From: Bacteroidales bacterium
Lineage (GTDB): Bacteria; Bacteroidota; Bacteroidia; Bacteroidales; VadinHA17
Direction: 5' to 3'
NCBI GenBank assembly: GCA_016936435.1
Contig: JAFGXX010000189.1
Span: forward strand, 1-45,242
Length of the DNA stretch: 45,242 bases
Shown: piece after piece, positions 1 to 7,779 of the stretch
Numbering within the stretch: the stretch's first letter is position 1
Layout of the letters: each line of letters starts with the position of its first letter
Made by a program: the position numbers and the translations under genes
Notes under the pieces: model-generated
Told to the model about the DNA's origin: nothing
The model's database searches: none
The model's input: the letters and a program-made list of their open reading frames with translations, nothing else

Positions 1-696
1 ATGTCGGAATACCAGGAACGGCATTCGGTGTCGAGGCTTATTGGTGCTCCTCCCGGATATATAGGATACGACGAGGGAGGTCAGCTTACCGAGGCGGTAA
101 GACATAAACCCTATTCAGTGGTGCTGCTTGATGAGATAGAAAAAGCACACCCCGATCTTTTTAACCTCCTTCTGCAGGTCCTCGATGAAGGAAGGCTTAC
201 CGACAACAAGGGCCGGACAGTGAACTTCAGGAACGTAATAGTTATAATGACATCTAACCTGGGATCGGATATAATCCGTGACAGGATGGACAGCTGGAAC
301 AACACCATGCCTGAGGAGGAGGAAGAAAAACTGCGAAGCGACATCTTCAGCCTTCTGCGAAAATCCCTCAGACCTGAGTTTCTGAACAGGATTGATGAGA
401 TTGTTATGTTCAGACCCCTGGATCAGGAACAGATATCAGAGATCGTCAGGATACAGCTCAGAGCTGTAGGCAAGATGCTTGAAGCACAAAATATTAAACT
501 GGAAATAAGCGATGACGCCATAGCATGGCTCAGTGAAAAAGGCTATGATCCGCAATCGGGTGCCAGGCCTGTTAAAAGGCTGATCCAAAAGGAGATAGTG
601 AACGAACTTTCAAAGGAATTGATTGCCGGCCGGATAAGCCGCGATTCGGTTGTGAAAGTAAACGTGAGCCAGGGAAGGCTGGTATTTAAAGCCTGA
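1..696 (+). CDS. clpB: ClpB disaggregase, C-terminal part (truncated by window start)
   Basis: This is the 3' end of the AAA+ protein disaggregase ClpB, which works with DnaK to pull apart aggregated proteins after stress. The reading frame is open from base 1, and the first Met in the window is internal to the second AAA+ module, not the real start. Visible landmarks are SRLIGAPPGYIGY after the missing Walker A, the Walker B LLDEIEKAHP (about residues 42-51), the sensor-like IVIMTSNLG, the arginine-finger region RPEFLNRIDE, and the C-terminal D2 small domain ending in GRLVFKA. ClpB is usually about 860 residues, so roughly 630 lie outside the window. The next gene is convergent, only 10 bases past the stop, and no clear terminator hairpin was seen between them. 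The identification is secure. Confidence 0.96.
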   Translation: MSEYQERHSVSRLIGAPPGYIGYDEGGQLTEAVRHKPYSVVLLDEIEKAHPDLFNLLLQVLDEGRLTDNKGRTVNFRNVIVIMTSNLGSDIIRDRMDSWNNTMPEEEEEKLRSDIFSLLRKSLRPEFLNRIDEIVMFRPLDQEQISEIVRIQLRAVGKMLEAQNIKLEISDDAIAWLSEKGYDPQSGARPVKRLIQKEIVNELSKELIAGRISRDSVVKVNVSQGRLVFKA

Positions 697-706
697 CTGC
701 ATGGCT

Positions 707-1042
707 TCAGGCCAGCGACCTTACACATTCGTCCAGATCTTCGTGTATCTCCATGATGGTGTGAAGGTTCAGTGTTTTCAGAACTTCCAGAACCTGTGCT
801 TCAGGAGATGCCACTTTCATTGAGCAGTAATGATTGCGTGCGGTCTTCATGATGGAAAGCAGACATCCGAATCCTGAGCTGTCGATATATTGTACGCCTT
901 TCAGGTTGATAACCAGCCTTGTACTTCCGGAATGCAGCAGGGATTCTATACCCTTCAATAACTCTTCGGTGCCAAGTGCGTTGATCCTGTCGCCTGTAAA
1001 GCTTACGATGTCAACTTTATCCCTTTTCTCGGTCCGGAACAT
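707..1042 (-). CDS. STAS domain protein (anti-sigma factor antagonist type)
   Basis: A 111-residue single STAS-domain protein of the SpoIIAA/RsbV family. Such proteins bind a partner-switching kinase or another signalling protein and are usually controlled by phosphorylation of a serine. The family core is visible as RLVINLKGVQYIDSSGFGCL, with the acceptor motif DSSG at residues 54-57. The start ATG overlaps the stop codon of the upstream Hpt gene by one base (TAATG on the minus strand), so the two are probably translationally coupled. No anti-sigma kinase, phosphatase or sigma factor adjoins it, so the partner is unknown. Family assignment is firm; the pathway is inference. Confidence 0.88.
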   Translation of the reverse strand: MFRTEKRDKVDIVSFTGDRINALGTEELLKGIESLLHSGSTRLVINLKGVQYIDSSGFGCLLSIMKTARNHYCSMKVASPEAQVLEVLKTLNLHTIMEIHEDLDECVRSLA

Positions 1043-1404
1043 TAAAGCTTTTTTTTGATATTTTCAACAAGATCGTTCAGTTCCGTCGCAGCAGCGGTGG
1101 TCTCATAATGGTATCTTTCGACATAGGATCCGTATAGTGCCGTTTCAACACCCTCTTTTGCCTGAAGCTCAAATGTCTTAAGCATTGCAGCCAGATCAGC
1201 CATGCCCATTATTGCCACCGACGATTTAGCCTTGTGTGCGAGTAAACCGAGATTATAATAATCCTTGTCTTCAAGCAGGGTTTTCATTTCAGTATAAATT
1301 TCTCCGGCCTGTTCAATAAACATTGCGACGATCTCCAGCGTAACGCTGTAATCACCGCCCGATACCGAATCGAGATATTCAGTATTTATGTACTTGTAGG
1401 TCAT
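1042..1404 (-). CDS. Hpt (histidine phosphotransfer) domain protein
   Basis: A stand-alone 120-residue Hpt-domain protein. Hpt proteins carry a phosphoryl group on histidine between response-regulator receiver domains in multistep phosphorelays. The acceptor motif is LLAHKAKSS, with His57 as the likely phosphorylated residue, in a mostly helical protein. A longer reading frame begins at 1452, but the ATG at 1404 gives the normal Hpt N-terminus (MTYKYINTEYLDSV), so I chose it. The gene is first in a two-gene unit and overlaps the STAS gene by one base. No receiver or kinase is adjacent in the window. Calling it an Hpt domain is well supported; the relay it serves is unknown. Confidence 0.83.
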   Translation of the reverse strand: MTYKYINTEYLDSVSGGDYSVTLEIVAMFIEQAGEIYTEMKTLLEDKDYYNLGLLAHKAKSSVAIMGMADLAAMLKTFELQAKEGVETALYGSYVERYHYETTAAATELNDLVENIKKKL

Positions 1405-1503
1405 GCTTATAAGACTGCATTTAGAATAAAAAGGATGCAAAGAATAGAACAAATATAGATTTTTTTTCTTTCCCGTCTTCCTCTGCCTCTTTGAAAAGGT
1501 ATT

Positions 1504-1532
1504 TTGAATACGGGAAATTAGTGCTACTTTTA
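1504..1532 (+). promoter_or_regulatory. Candidate Bacteroidota promoter for the PorE-like gene
   Basis: A TTG at 1504-1506 is followed after 18 bases by TACTTTTA (1525-1532), one mismatch from the Bacteroidota -7 consensus TAnnTTTG. Transcription would start near 1538, giving a leader of about 15 bases before the ATG at 1554. Not tested. Confidence 0.4.
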
Positions 1533-1553
1533 TAGTGATAAAAACCGACCTTT

Positions 1554-3674
1554 ATGAGACATTCCCTGTTCATTATCTCAGGTACTATTCTTTTCCTGGC
1601 TTCTTCTGCTTTTGGTCAGACGGATGTAAAGATAACGAAGAAGAGTTTCAGAAATGACCAGCCCGGATTCGAATCGGCATGGAGTTATGTTGTCACCGGA
1701 GATGCCTTTTTTAAAAAAGGTGGCCCGGAATATTCAGCCGCTTACCAGAATTATCTGAAAGCCTCTTTCTATAACAGTGTTAATCCGGAGTTGAACTACA
1801 AAACCGGTGTCTCTGCTTTGCTGTCAGATAATAAGGAAAAAGCGCTGCCCTTTTTCCAGAAGGTACTGGAGGAAAAACCTGACCTTACCGACGATCTCAT
1901 GTTTTTTACAGGCAGGGCACTTCAGTTCGAAGGTAAATACGATGAGGCAGGCGATAAACTGGAAAAATATCTTAATTCGGAAGGTAAAAAGGACAAGAAG
2001 CTTGTTGCTTCTGCAGAAAAATACCTCGAAGAATGCAGGTCGGCAAAGAGTTTACTGACCGATACCCTCAGGGTGGAGATAAAAAATATCGGCACCGGGA
2101 TAAACTCAAATGCCGATGAATATGCAATTCTCCTCTCACCCGATTCCAGATCCCTCTATTTCACATCACGGCGCCAGTTGTCAAAACAAAGCAATGAATT
2201 TGACGATGGCTGGTTCGATGAGAATATTTATGTCTCTACACTTGTGAATAACAGCTGGGACATGCCTGTTACAGCCGGCGAAAAACTAATTACAAAATAC
2301 TGTGAGTCACCGCTATATATGTCTCCTTCAGGAGGAGAGCTATATATATACAGCGGCTACGAGAACAGGGGCGACATACGAAAATCAGTTCTTAAAAAGG
2401 GAGTATGGAGTAAACCTGCCGGAACAGGTTTTAAGATCAACTCGGGCGGGACCGAGACATCCATGACTTTTTCACCCGGGGCTGACGAGATATGGTTTGT
2501 TTCAGACCGTGGCAAAAAAGGGTTTGGAGGGAAGGATATCTGGTTTATAAGGAGGGAAGGTGAAAAAAAATGGTCAAAGCCTGTCAATGCAGGAGCTTCT
2601 TTCAACAGTTCTCTCGATGAAGAGTCGCTGAGGTTCAGTGAAAACGGCGACACCCTATGGTATGGTTCCAGGGGCCATGCAGGCATCGGTGGCTTCGATA
2701 TCTTCTACAGCGTCAGGGACTCAGCCGGAGACTGGAAACCGGCAGTAAATGCAGGATATCCTGTCAACACTCAGTGGGACGACCTCTTCTTTCTGCCACC
2801 GACAAGCACCGACAGCTCATTTTATCTTGTGTCCAACAGACCCGGGAGCATGGGCGGAATGGATATTTACACCGGACGTTATATTCCGGAAGAGCCGGTG
2901 ATAATACCTGAACCGGTTCCGGAACCCGAACCACCGCCTCCGCCTGAACCTGTAAAACCCGATACCGTGGTGGTAAGAGATACAGTGGTGGTGATTAAGG
3001 AGGTGATAAAAGAACCTGTCCCGGAACCTGTTCAAGCTGTAGCTCCTGAACCCGTCATTTATCTTATAGGCAGCGTTAAGGACTCGGAAACAAAAGAACC
3101 CGTGCTTGCAAGATTAGAAATTGTAGACATCTCAACCGACGCAGTGATAAACACGACAGCCAGCTCCGATGTTGACGGAAGCTTCAGGGTCAGGCTCCCG
3201 GGAAAAGGAACCTACATGGTCGATGTTAGGGGAACAGGCTTCCTGTCAGACATGAAAAGTGTAACCATAGCGGATAATTTTAGCGGAGAGGCTTATAATC
3301 TTGATATTGAACTTATTAAGGTGAAGGTGGGAAGAAAGGTAGTGTTGAACAATATACTTTTCGAGACAGGTAAGTCTGTGCTTACACCCGGGTCGGGTGA
3401 GGAACTCGACAGGCTTTACGGGATACTTAATGAAAATCCGCTGATGCGGATAGAGATCTCGGGTCACACCGACAAAACCGGAAGCGAGCCTCTCAATTTC
3501 AGGCTTTCAGAGAACAGGGCCCGGGCAGTGGTAGATTACCTGGTGAAAAAGGGAGTCGACAGCGGCAGACTTGAGTACAGGGGCTTTGGTTCTCTTCAGC
3601 CGGTTGCCGATAATGCAACAGCAGAAGGCAGGGCAAAGAACAGGAGGGTTGAATTTAAAATACTCGAATTCTGA
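1554..3674 (+). CDS. PorE-like envelope protein: TPR, PD40 propeller, CRD and OmpA domains
   Basis: A 706-residue exported protein. It starts with a Sec signal peptide (residues 1-21, ending SSAFGQ) without a lipobox cysteine. Next come a TPR-like helical part (about 45-165), PD40/WD40-like beta-propeller repeats (about 185-430), a Pro/Glu-rich linker (about 440-500), a carboxypeptidase-regulatory-like beta domain (about 503-590) and a C-terminal OmpA peptidoglycan-binding domain with SGHTDKTG and KNRRVEF. This domain order is that of PorE (PG1058), a type IX secretion component of Bacteroidota that links the complex to peptidoglycan. PorE is a lipoprotein, so absence of a lipobox is a difference, and related PD40-OmpA paralogues exist. 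No other por/gld gene lies nearby. Domain calls are firm; a T9SS role is inference. Confidence 0.85.
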   Translation: MRHSLFIISGTILFLASSAFGQTDVKITKKSFRNDQPGFESAWSYVVTGDAFFKKGGPEYSAAYQNYLKASFYNSVNPELNYKTGVSALLSDNKEKALPFFQKVLEEKPDLTDDLMFFTGRALQFEGKYDEAGDKLEKYLNSEGKKDKKLVASAEKYLEECRSAKSLLTDTLRVEIKNIGTGINSNADEYAILLSPDSRSLYFTSRRQLSKQSNEFDDGWFDENIYVSTLVNNSWDMPVTAGEKLITKYCESPLYMSPSGGELYIYSGYENRGDIRKSVLKKGVWSKPAGTGFKINSGGTETSMTFSPGADEIWFVSDRGKKGFGGKDIWFIRREGEKKWSKPVNAGASFNSSLDEESLRFSENGDTLWYGSRGHAGIGGFDIFYSVRDSAGDWKPAVNAGYPVNTQWDDLFFLPPTSTDSSFYLVSNRPGSMGGMDIYTGRYIPEEPVIIPEPVPEPEPPPPPEPVKPDTVVVRDTVVVIKEVIKEPVPEPVQAVAPEPVIYLIGSVKDSETKEPVLARLEIVDISTDAVINTTASSDVDGSFRVRLPGKGTYMVDVRGTGFLSDMKSVTIADNFSGEAYNLDIELIKVKVGRKVVLNNILFETGKSVLTPGSGEELDRLYGILNENPLMRIEISGHTDKTGSEPLNFRLSENRARAVVDYLVKKGVDSGRLEYRGFGSLQPVADNATAEGRAKNRRVEFKILEF

Positions 3675-3722
3675 CAGAAGTCAGCTTTTGACGAACAGCA
3701 AATTCATTTATTTGTGTTCCCC

Positions 3723-3756
3723 AAACCGGCCTTGAAGTATTTGATACAGCCGGTTT
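3723..3756. repeat. Inverted repeat between the PorE-like gene and gcvT
   Basis: An 8-base perfect inverted repeat, AAACCGGC (3723-3730) and GCCGGTTT (3749-3756), surrounds an 18-base loop in the 149-base gap between the PorE-like gene and gcvT. No T-run follows on either strand, so it is not a classical intrinsic terminator. It could still end the upstream transcript or lie in the gcvT leader. Confidence 0.45.
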
Positions 3757-3823
3757 CCGGATAAAAAGAAACCTGTTCCGCACACAGTTACTGAATTCAG
3801 ATTAATCTAAAAATGACAATTCG

Positions 3824-4942
3824 ATGAAAAATACTCCATTTACCAATTTACATGTTAAAGCCGGGGCACGAATGGTCCCTTTTGCAGGCTTTAACATGCC
3901 GGTTGAATATACCGGGATCACCGAAGAGCACCTTGTAGTCAGGCAGAAGATTGGTGTCTTTGATGTGTCGCATATGGGTGAGTTTGTGGTAAAGGGACCC
4001 CGGGCAACAGAATATCTTCAGTATATCACATCAAACGATGTGTCGGCCCTTTACGATGGCAAGGTACAATATTCATGCTTTCCCAACGGAAGGGGAGGCA
4101 TCGTCGACGACCTTCTCGTTTACAGGTTCGATGCCGAAAAATATCTGCTGGTGGTCAATGCTGCAAATATCGAAAAGGACTGGGAGTGGTGTGTAAGTCA
4201 TTGTGCAAAATTCGGACTGACACCCGGTGAGGAACTCGTCAACGAATCTGATTCAATAGCCCAGCTGGCAGTTCAGGGCCCCTTAGCCCTAAAGGCAATG
4301 CAGAAGCTTACAGGTGCCGGGGTGACTGACATGGAATATTATACCTTCAGGGAAATTGAATTTGCGGGCATCAGCAATGTGCTGTTTTCAACAACAGGCT
4401 ATACAGGAGCAGGAGGTTGTGAGTTATATGTAAGGAACGAAGATGCTCTGAAATTATGGGATGCTGTTTTTGAGGCAGGACAGGAATTCGGGATAAGACC
4501 TGTCGGACTTGGTGCCCGTGATACCCTGAGACTCGAAATGGGCTATTGCCTTTACGGAAACGACATCAACGACCAGACCTCACCGATAGAGGCCGGTCTG
4601 GGCTGGATAACCAAATTCACTCCCTCGAAGGATTTTATCGACCGTGAGCTTCTTCTTAAGCAGAAGACAGAAGGAGTTGAAAGGAGACTGAAAGGATTCG
4701 TAATGATCGACAGAGGTATACCGCGACAGCACTACCCCATCGTTGATGCAGAGGGCTTAACCATTGGAGAGGTGACATCAGGAACGATGTCGCCCTGTCT
4801 GAAGCTTGGAATTGGCATGGGATATTTGTCGAAGGGATTCTGGAAGACAGATACTGAAATATATATACGTATAAGAAACAAAGATCTGAAAGCAAAGATC
4901 AGCGACCTTCCTTTTTACAGTGATGAAAGCAAGAAAGCTTGA
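3824..4942 (+). CDS. gcvT: Aminomethyltransferase, glycine cleavage T protein
   Basis: GcvT takes the aminomethyl group bound to the lipoyl arm of H protein, releases ammonia and transfers the carbon to tetrahydrofolate in the glycine cleavage system. The 372-residue length fits the family. Recognisable stretches are [14 protein letters not shown] near the N-terminus, [25 protein letters not shown] (folate-site region), [12 protein letters not shown] and [15 protein letters not shown]. The ATG at 3824 begins the conserved [17 protein letters not shown]. GcvP and GcvH are not in the window. The 3' end overlaps comB by about 20 bases, suggesting co-translation. Together with the serine genes downstream, the locus is rich in serine/glycine and C1 metabolism. 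Confident call. Confidence 0.96.
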   Translation: MKNTPFTNLHVKAGARMVPFAGFNMPVEYTGITEEHLVVRQKIGVFDVSHMGEFVVKGPRATEYLQYITSNDVSALYDGKVQYSCFPNGRGGIVDDLLVYRFDAEKYLLVVNAANIEKDWEWCVSHCAKFGLTPGEELVNESDSIAQLAVQGPLALKAMQKLTGAGVTDMEYYTFREIEFAGISNVLFSTTGYTGAGGCELYVRNEDALKLWDAVFEAGQEFGIRPVGLGARDTLRLEMGYCLYGNDINDQTSPIEAGLGWITKFTPSKDFIDRELLLKQKTEGVERRLKGFVMIDRGIPRQHYPIVDAEGLTIGEVTSGTMSPCLKLGIGMGYLSKGFWKTDTEIYIRIRNKDLKAKISDLPFYSDESKKA

Positions 4943-5642
4943 GACATGTTTATCGCCGGCACTTTATGATGCTGAGTATCATAAAGGTTCGATAGTTGTC
5001 GTAATTGACATATTTCGTGCCACATCGGCTATATGCACTGCCTTTGAGCACGGGGTTAAATCCATAATCCCCGTTGCCGGAGTGGAAGAAGCCAGGGAAT
5101 ACAAGGAACGGGGTTATCTTGTGGCAGCGGAACGCGACGGATTTGTTCTCGACTTTGCCGATTTCGGCAATTCCCCTTTTAACTTCAGCCGTGAGACTGT
5201 AGAGGGTAAGACGATCGTATACAGTACAACGAACGGGACAGGCATAATTAAAAAGGCATCTTCGGCCTATGCAATAATAATAGCCTCTTTTCTTAATATT
5301 TCGGCTGTCACCGAATGGCTCCTGAACCAGAACAGGGATGTGGTTCTTTTCTGCTCAGGCTGGAAAAACAGGTTCAATCTCGAAGATACCGTCTGTGCCG
5401 GAGCACATGCCGAAAGACTGATGAACAGCGGCCTCTATTCAGCCGACTGCGATTCGACACAAGCGGCACTGGATCTCTGGTCTCTGGCAAAGAACGATCT
5501 CCCGCGATATATGGAAAAAGTGGCACAACGTTCAAGGCTTCGCGAAAAAGGCCTTGACGATTGTATCAGCTTCTGCCTCGGATATGATTATACAAGGAAA
5601 ATACCTATAATTAAAGACGGGATTCTTGTTGATAATATTTGA
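4923..5642 (+). CDS. comB: ComB-family 2-phosphosulfolactate phosphatase
   Basis: A 239-residue member of the ComB family, named for the Mg-dependent phosphatase that turns 2-phospho-3-sulfolactate into sulfolactate in coenzyme M synthesis. Typical stretches are [44 protein letters not shown] and [17 protein letters not shown]. An in-frame GTG at 4920 directly precedes the ATG at 4923, and I prefer the ATG. It starts inside the end of gcvT. Coenzyme M is not expected in Bacteroidota and no ComA is present, so the true substrate is unknown. Its position just upstream of serC-serA, in a window without serB, raises the possibility that it acts on another phosphorylated C3 acid. Family call is firm; substrate is open. 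Confidence 0.87.
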   Translation: MKARKLETCLSPALYDAEYHKGSIVVVIDIFRATSAICTAFEHGVKSIIPVAGVEEAREYKERGYLVAAERDGFVLDFADFGNSPFNFSRETVEGKTIVYSTTNGTGIIKKASSAYAIIIASFLNISAVTEWLLNQNRDVVLFCSGWKNRFNLEDTVCAGAHAERLMNSGLYSADCDSTQAALDLWSLAKNDLPRYMEKVAQRSRLREKGLDDCISFCLGYDYTRKIPIIKDGILVDNI

Positions 5643-5694
5643 TAATTAACATAAAATGGTGTTAAATAATTAACAATAGCGCTTGTTTAATTAA

Positions 5695-5702
5695 TAAATT
5701 TG
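5695..5702 (+). promoter_or_regulatory. Candidate -7 element of the serC operon promoter
   Basis: TAAATTTG matches the Bacteroidota -7 consensus TAnnTTTG exactly and is followed by CAAAG. It would place the transcript start near 5708, about 40 bases before the serC ATG. No convincing TTG lies at the expected -33 distance. It sits in the 107-base, A/T-rich gap after comB, suggesting that serC begins a new transcription unit. Confidence 0.45.
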
Positions 5703-5749
5703 CAAAGGGATTAAATATTGGGTAGTATTTAAAAAGAAAAATAATCATT

Positions 5750-6820
5750 ATGAAAAAACACAACTTTTTTGCAGGTCCTTCAATTCTTCCTCAGTACACT
5801 CTCGACAGGACAATTGAAGGAATAAGGGATTTCAGCGGCTCCGGACTGTCGGTTCTGGAGATTTCACACCGTAGCAAGGAATTCATAGCTTGCATGAACG
5901 ACACGATCGCTCTTTGCAAAGAGCTTCTTGAAATTCCATCAGGCTACCAGGTTATATTCCTGGGAGGAGGTGCGAGCCTTCAGTTTGCAATGATACCCAT
6001 GAACCTGATGGATACCAAATCAGCATACCTCGTTACCGGAGAATGGGCAACAAAGGCATTCAAGGAGGCAAAGATATATGGTGAAGCTGTTGAAGTGGCT
6101 TCTTCCAAAGACAAAAATTTCAGTTACATTCCAAAGAATTATAGTATCCCTTCCGATGCCAGCTACTTCCATATAACCACCAACAATACGATTTACGGAA
6201 CCGAGCTTAAGAAGGATCCGGATGTACAGATACCTCTTATTGCCGACATGTCGTCTGACATCTTCAGCCGGCCGGTAGATGTTTCAAAATATTCACTTAT
6301 ATATGCCGGAGCCCAGAAAAATTTGGCGCCGGCAGGTGTCACCCTGGTAATCATCAGGGAAGATATCCTGGGAAAGGTGAACAGGACGATACCAACAATA
6401 CTCGACTACAGAACGCATATTAAAGCTGAGTCGATGTTCAATACTCCTCCGGTTTTCGCTGTCTTTGCAGCACAGCAGACGCTCAAATGGCTTAAGGAAC
6501 TCGGTGGGGTAGAGGCTATTCAGAAAAAGAACATGGAGAAAGCCGGAATGCTCTACGACGAAATAGACAGGAACAGGCTTTTTGTTCCCACAGTTAAAGA
6601 TGTGGAAGACAGGTCTTTTATGAACGTATGCTTTGTGATGGCTGAAGATTACAGGGAGCTTGAACAACCTTTCTCTGATTTTGCCAAGTCAAAAGGAATG
6701 GTGGGTATTGCAGGTCACAGGTCGGTCGGAGGATTCAGGGCTTCGACTTACAACGCACTTCCGGCCGAAAGTGTCGCAGCCCTCATTGAGGTGATGAAAG
6801 AATTTGAAAAGACAATTTAA
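5750..6820 (+). CDS. serC: Phosphoserine aminotransferase
   Basis: SerC is a class V PLP aminotransferase that makes O-phosphoserine from 3-phosphohydroxypyruvate and glutamate, the second step of serine synthesis. The protein has 356 residues, normal for the family. Diagnostic features are [11 protein letters not shown] at the N-terminus, the phosphate/PLP loop LGGGASLQF, the conserved [11 protein letters not shown], the aspartate in IADMSSDI, and the PLP lysine Lys190 in [12 protein letters not shown]. It ends with a region resembling the substrate arginine-His loop ([14 protein letters not shown]). serA follows after 10 bases, so the two are one operon. Confident. Confidence 0.97.
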   Translation: MKKHNFFAGPSILPQYTLDRTIEGIRDFSGSGLSVLEISHRSKEFIACMNDTIALCKELLEIPSGYQVIFLGGGASLQFAMIPMNLMDTKSAYLVTGEWATKAFKEAKIYGEAVEVASSKDKNFSYIPKNYSIPSDASYFHITTNNTIYGTELKKDPDVQIPLIADMSSDIFSRPVDVSKYSLIYAGAQKNLAPAGVTLVIIREDILGKVNRTIPTILDYRTHIKAESMFNTPPVFAVFAAQQTLKWLKELGGVEAIQKKNMEKAGMLYDEIDRNRLFVPTVKDVEDRSFMNVCFVMAEDYRELEQPFSDFAKSKGMVGIAGHRSVGGFRASTYNALPAESVAALIEVMKEFEKTI

Positions 6821-6830
6821 AAACACTGTT

Positions 6831-7751
6831 ATGAAAATACTTGTTGCTACTGAAAAGCCCTTTGCGCCGGTTGCCATCAGCCTCATACGCGATGTGACCG
6901 ACAGTACAGGTCATGAACTTACACTTCTGGAGAACTACAAGGATGTTTCGGAACTGCTGGCCGCAGTGACTGATGCCGATGCCCTTATCGTCCGCAGCGA
7001 CAAAGTTACGGCAGATGTACTGGATGCAGCAAAAAAACTCAGGATTGTGGTCCGTGCCGGAGCCGGCTACGACAATCTTGACCTTGAAGCATGTACTGCA
7101 CACAATGTGGTGGCTATGAATACCCCCGGTCAGAATTCAAACGCGGTTGCCGAACTGGCCTTCGAAATGATGCTCTACCACGCCAGAGGTGGCTTCGGCG
7201 GGAAATCCGGCACAGAACTCAGAGGCAAATCCCTTGGTCTTCATGCTTTTGGCAATGTAGGTAAATACATGGCTGAGATAGGAAAGGGTTTCGGGATGGA
7301 ACTTTTTGCTTTCGATCCCTTTGTTGGCGACGAAGATATGAAAATGGCCGGCGTGACACCCTGTAAAAGCCCGGAGGAACTTTACTCAAAATGCCGTTAT
7401 ATTTCACTGCATATGCCTGCCAACGAAAAGACAAAAAAATCGATAGGATATGATTTTTTTAAAATCATGCCTGAAGCTGCAGTCCTCGTCAATACGGCCC
7501 GTAAAGAAGTTATCGATGAAGAAGCCCTGCTTAAGATATTTGAAGAAAGGAACGATTTCAGCTACCTCTCCGATGTGGAGCCTGATTCCAAAGCTGTCTT
7601 CGAAGAAAAATACAAGGGCAGGTTCATCTTTACCGCAAAGAAAATGGGAGCCCAGACAGAAGAGGCAAATATCAATGCCGGAGTTGCCGCAGCAAAACAG
7701 ATAGTCGATTATTTCAGCACCGGTAACGAAAAATTCCGGGTCAATAAGTAA
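6831..7751 (+). CDS. serA: D-3-phosphoglycerate dehydrogenase (short form, catalytic His replaced)
   Basis: SerA oxidises 3-phosphoglycerate to 3-phosphohydroxypyruvate with NAD, the entry step of serine synthesis. The frame is open from 6804, but the ATG at 6831 begins the normal MKILVATEKP and lies 10 bases after serC. The 306-residue protein lacks the C-terminal ACT or ASB regulatory domains of longer SerA forms. A Rossmann-type loop (LHAFGNVGKY, about 138-146) and Arg224 in NTARKEVID are present. Where most family members have the catalytic His in PHxGAxT, this protein reads AKKMGAQT, putting Lys271 at that position. I recall the same change in the short type III enzymes of Entamoeba histolytica, which are related to Bacteroidetes SerA. 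The role is strongly supported by the adjacent serC. Confidence 0.93.
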   Translation: MKILVATEKPFAPVAISLIRDVTDSTGHELTLLENYKDVSELLAAVTDADALIVRSDKVTADVLDAAKKLRIVVRAGAGYDNLDLEACTAHNVVAMNTPGQNSNAVAELAFEMMLYHARGGFGGKSGTELRGKSLGLHAFGNVGKYMAEIGKGFGMELFAFDPFVGDEDMKMAGVTPCKSPEELYSKCRYISLHMPANEKTKKSIGYDFFKIMPEAAVLVNTARKEVIDEEALLKIFEERNDFSYLSDVEPDSKAVFEEKYKGRFIFTAKKMGAQTEEANINAGVAAAKQIVDYFSTGNEKFRVNK

Positions 7752-7779
7752 CATAAGAAATACTGTAACAACATAATAT

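Noticed and set aside
3675-3823. Glycine riboswitch ahead of gcvT
   Set aside because: The 149-base gap contains an inverted repeat but no recognisable tandem glycine aptamer core.
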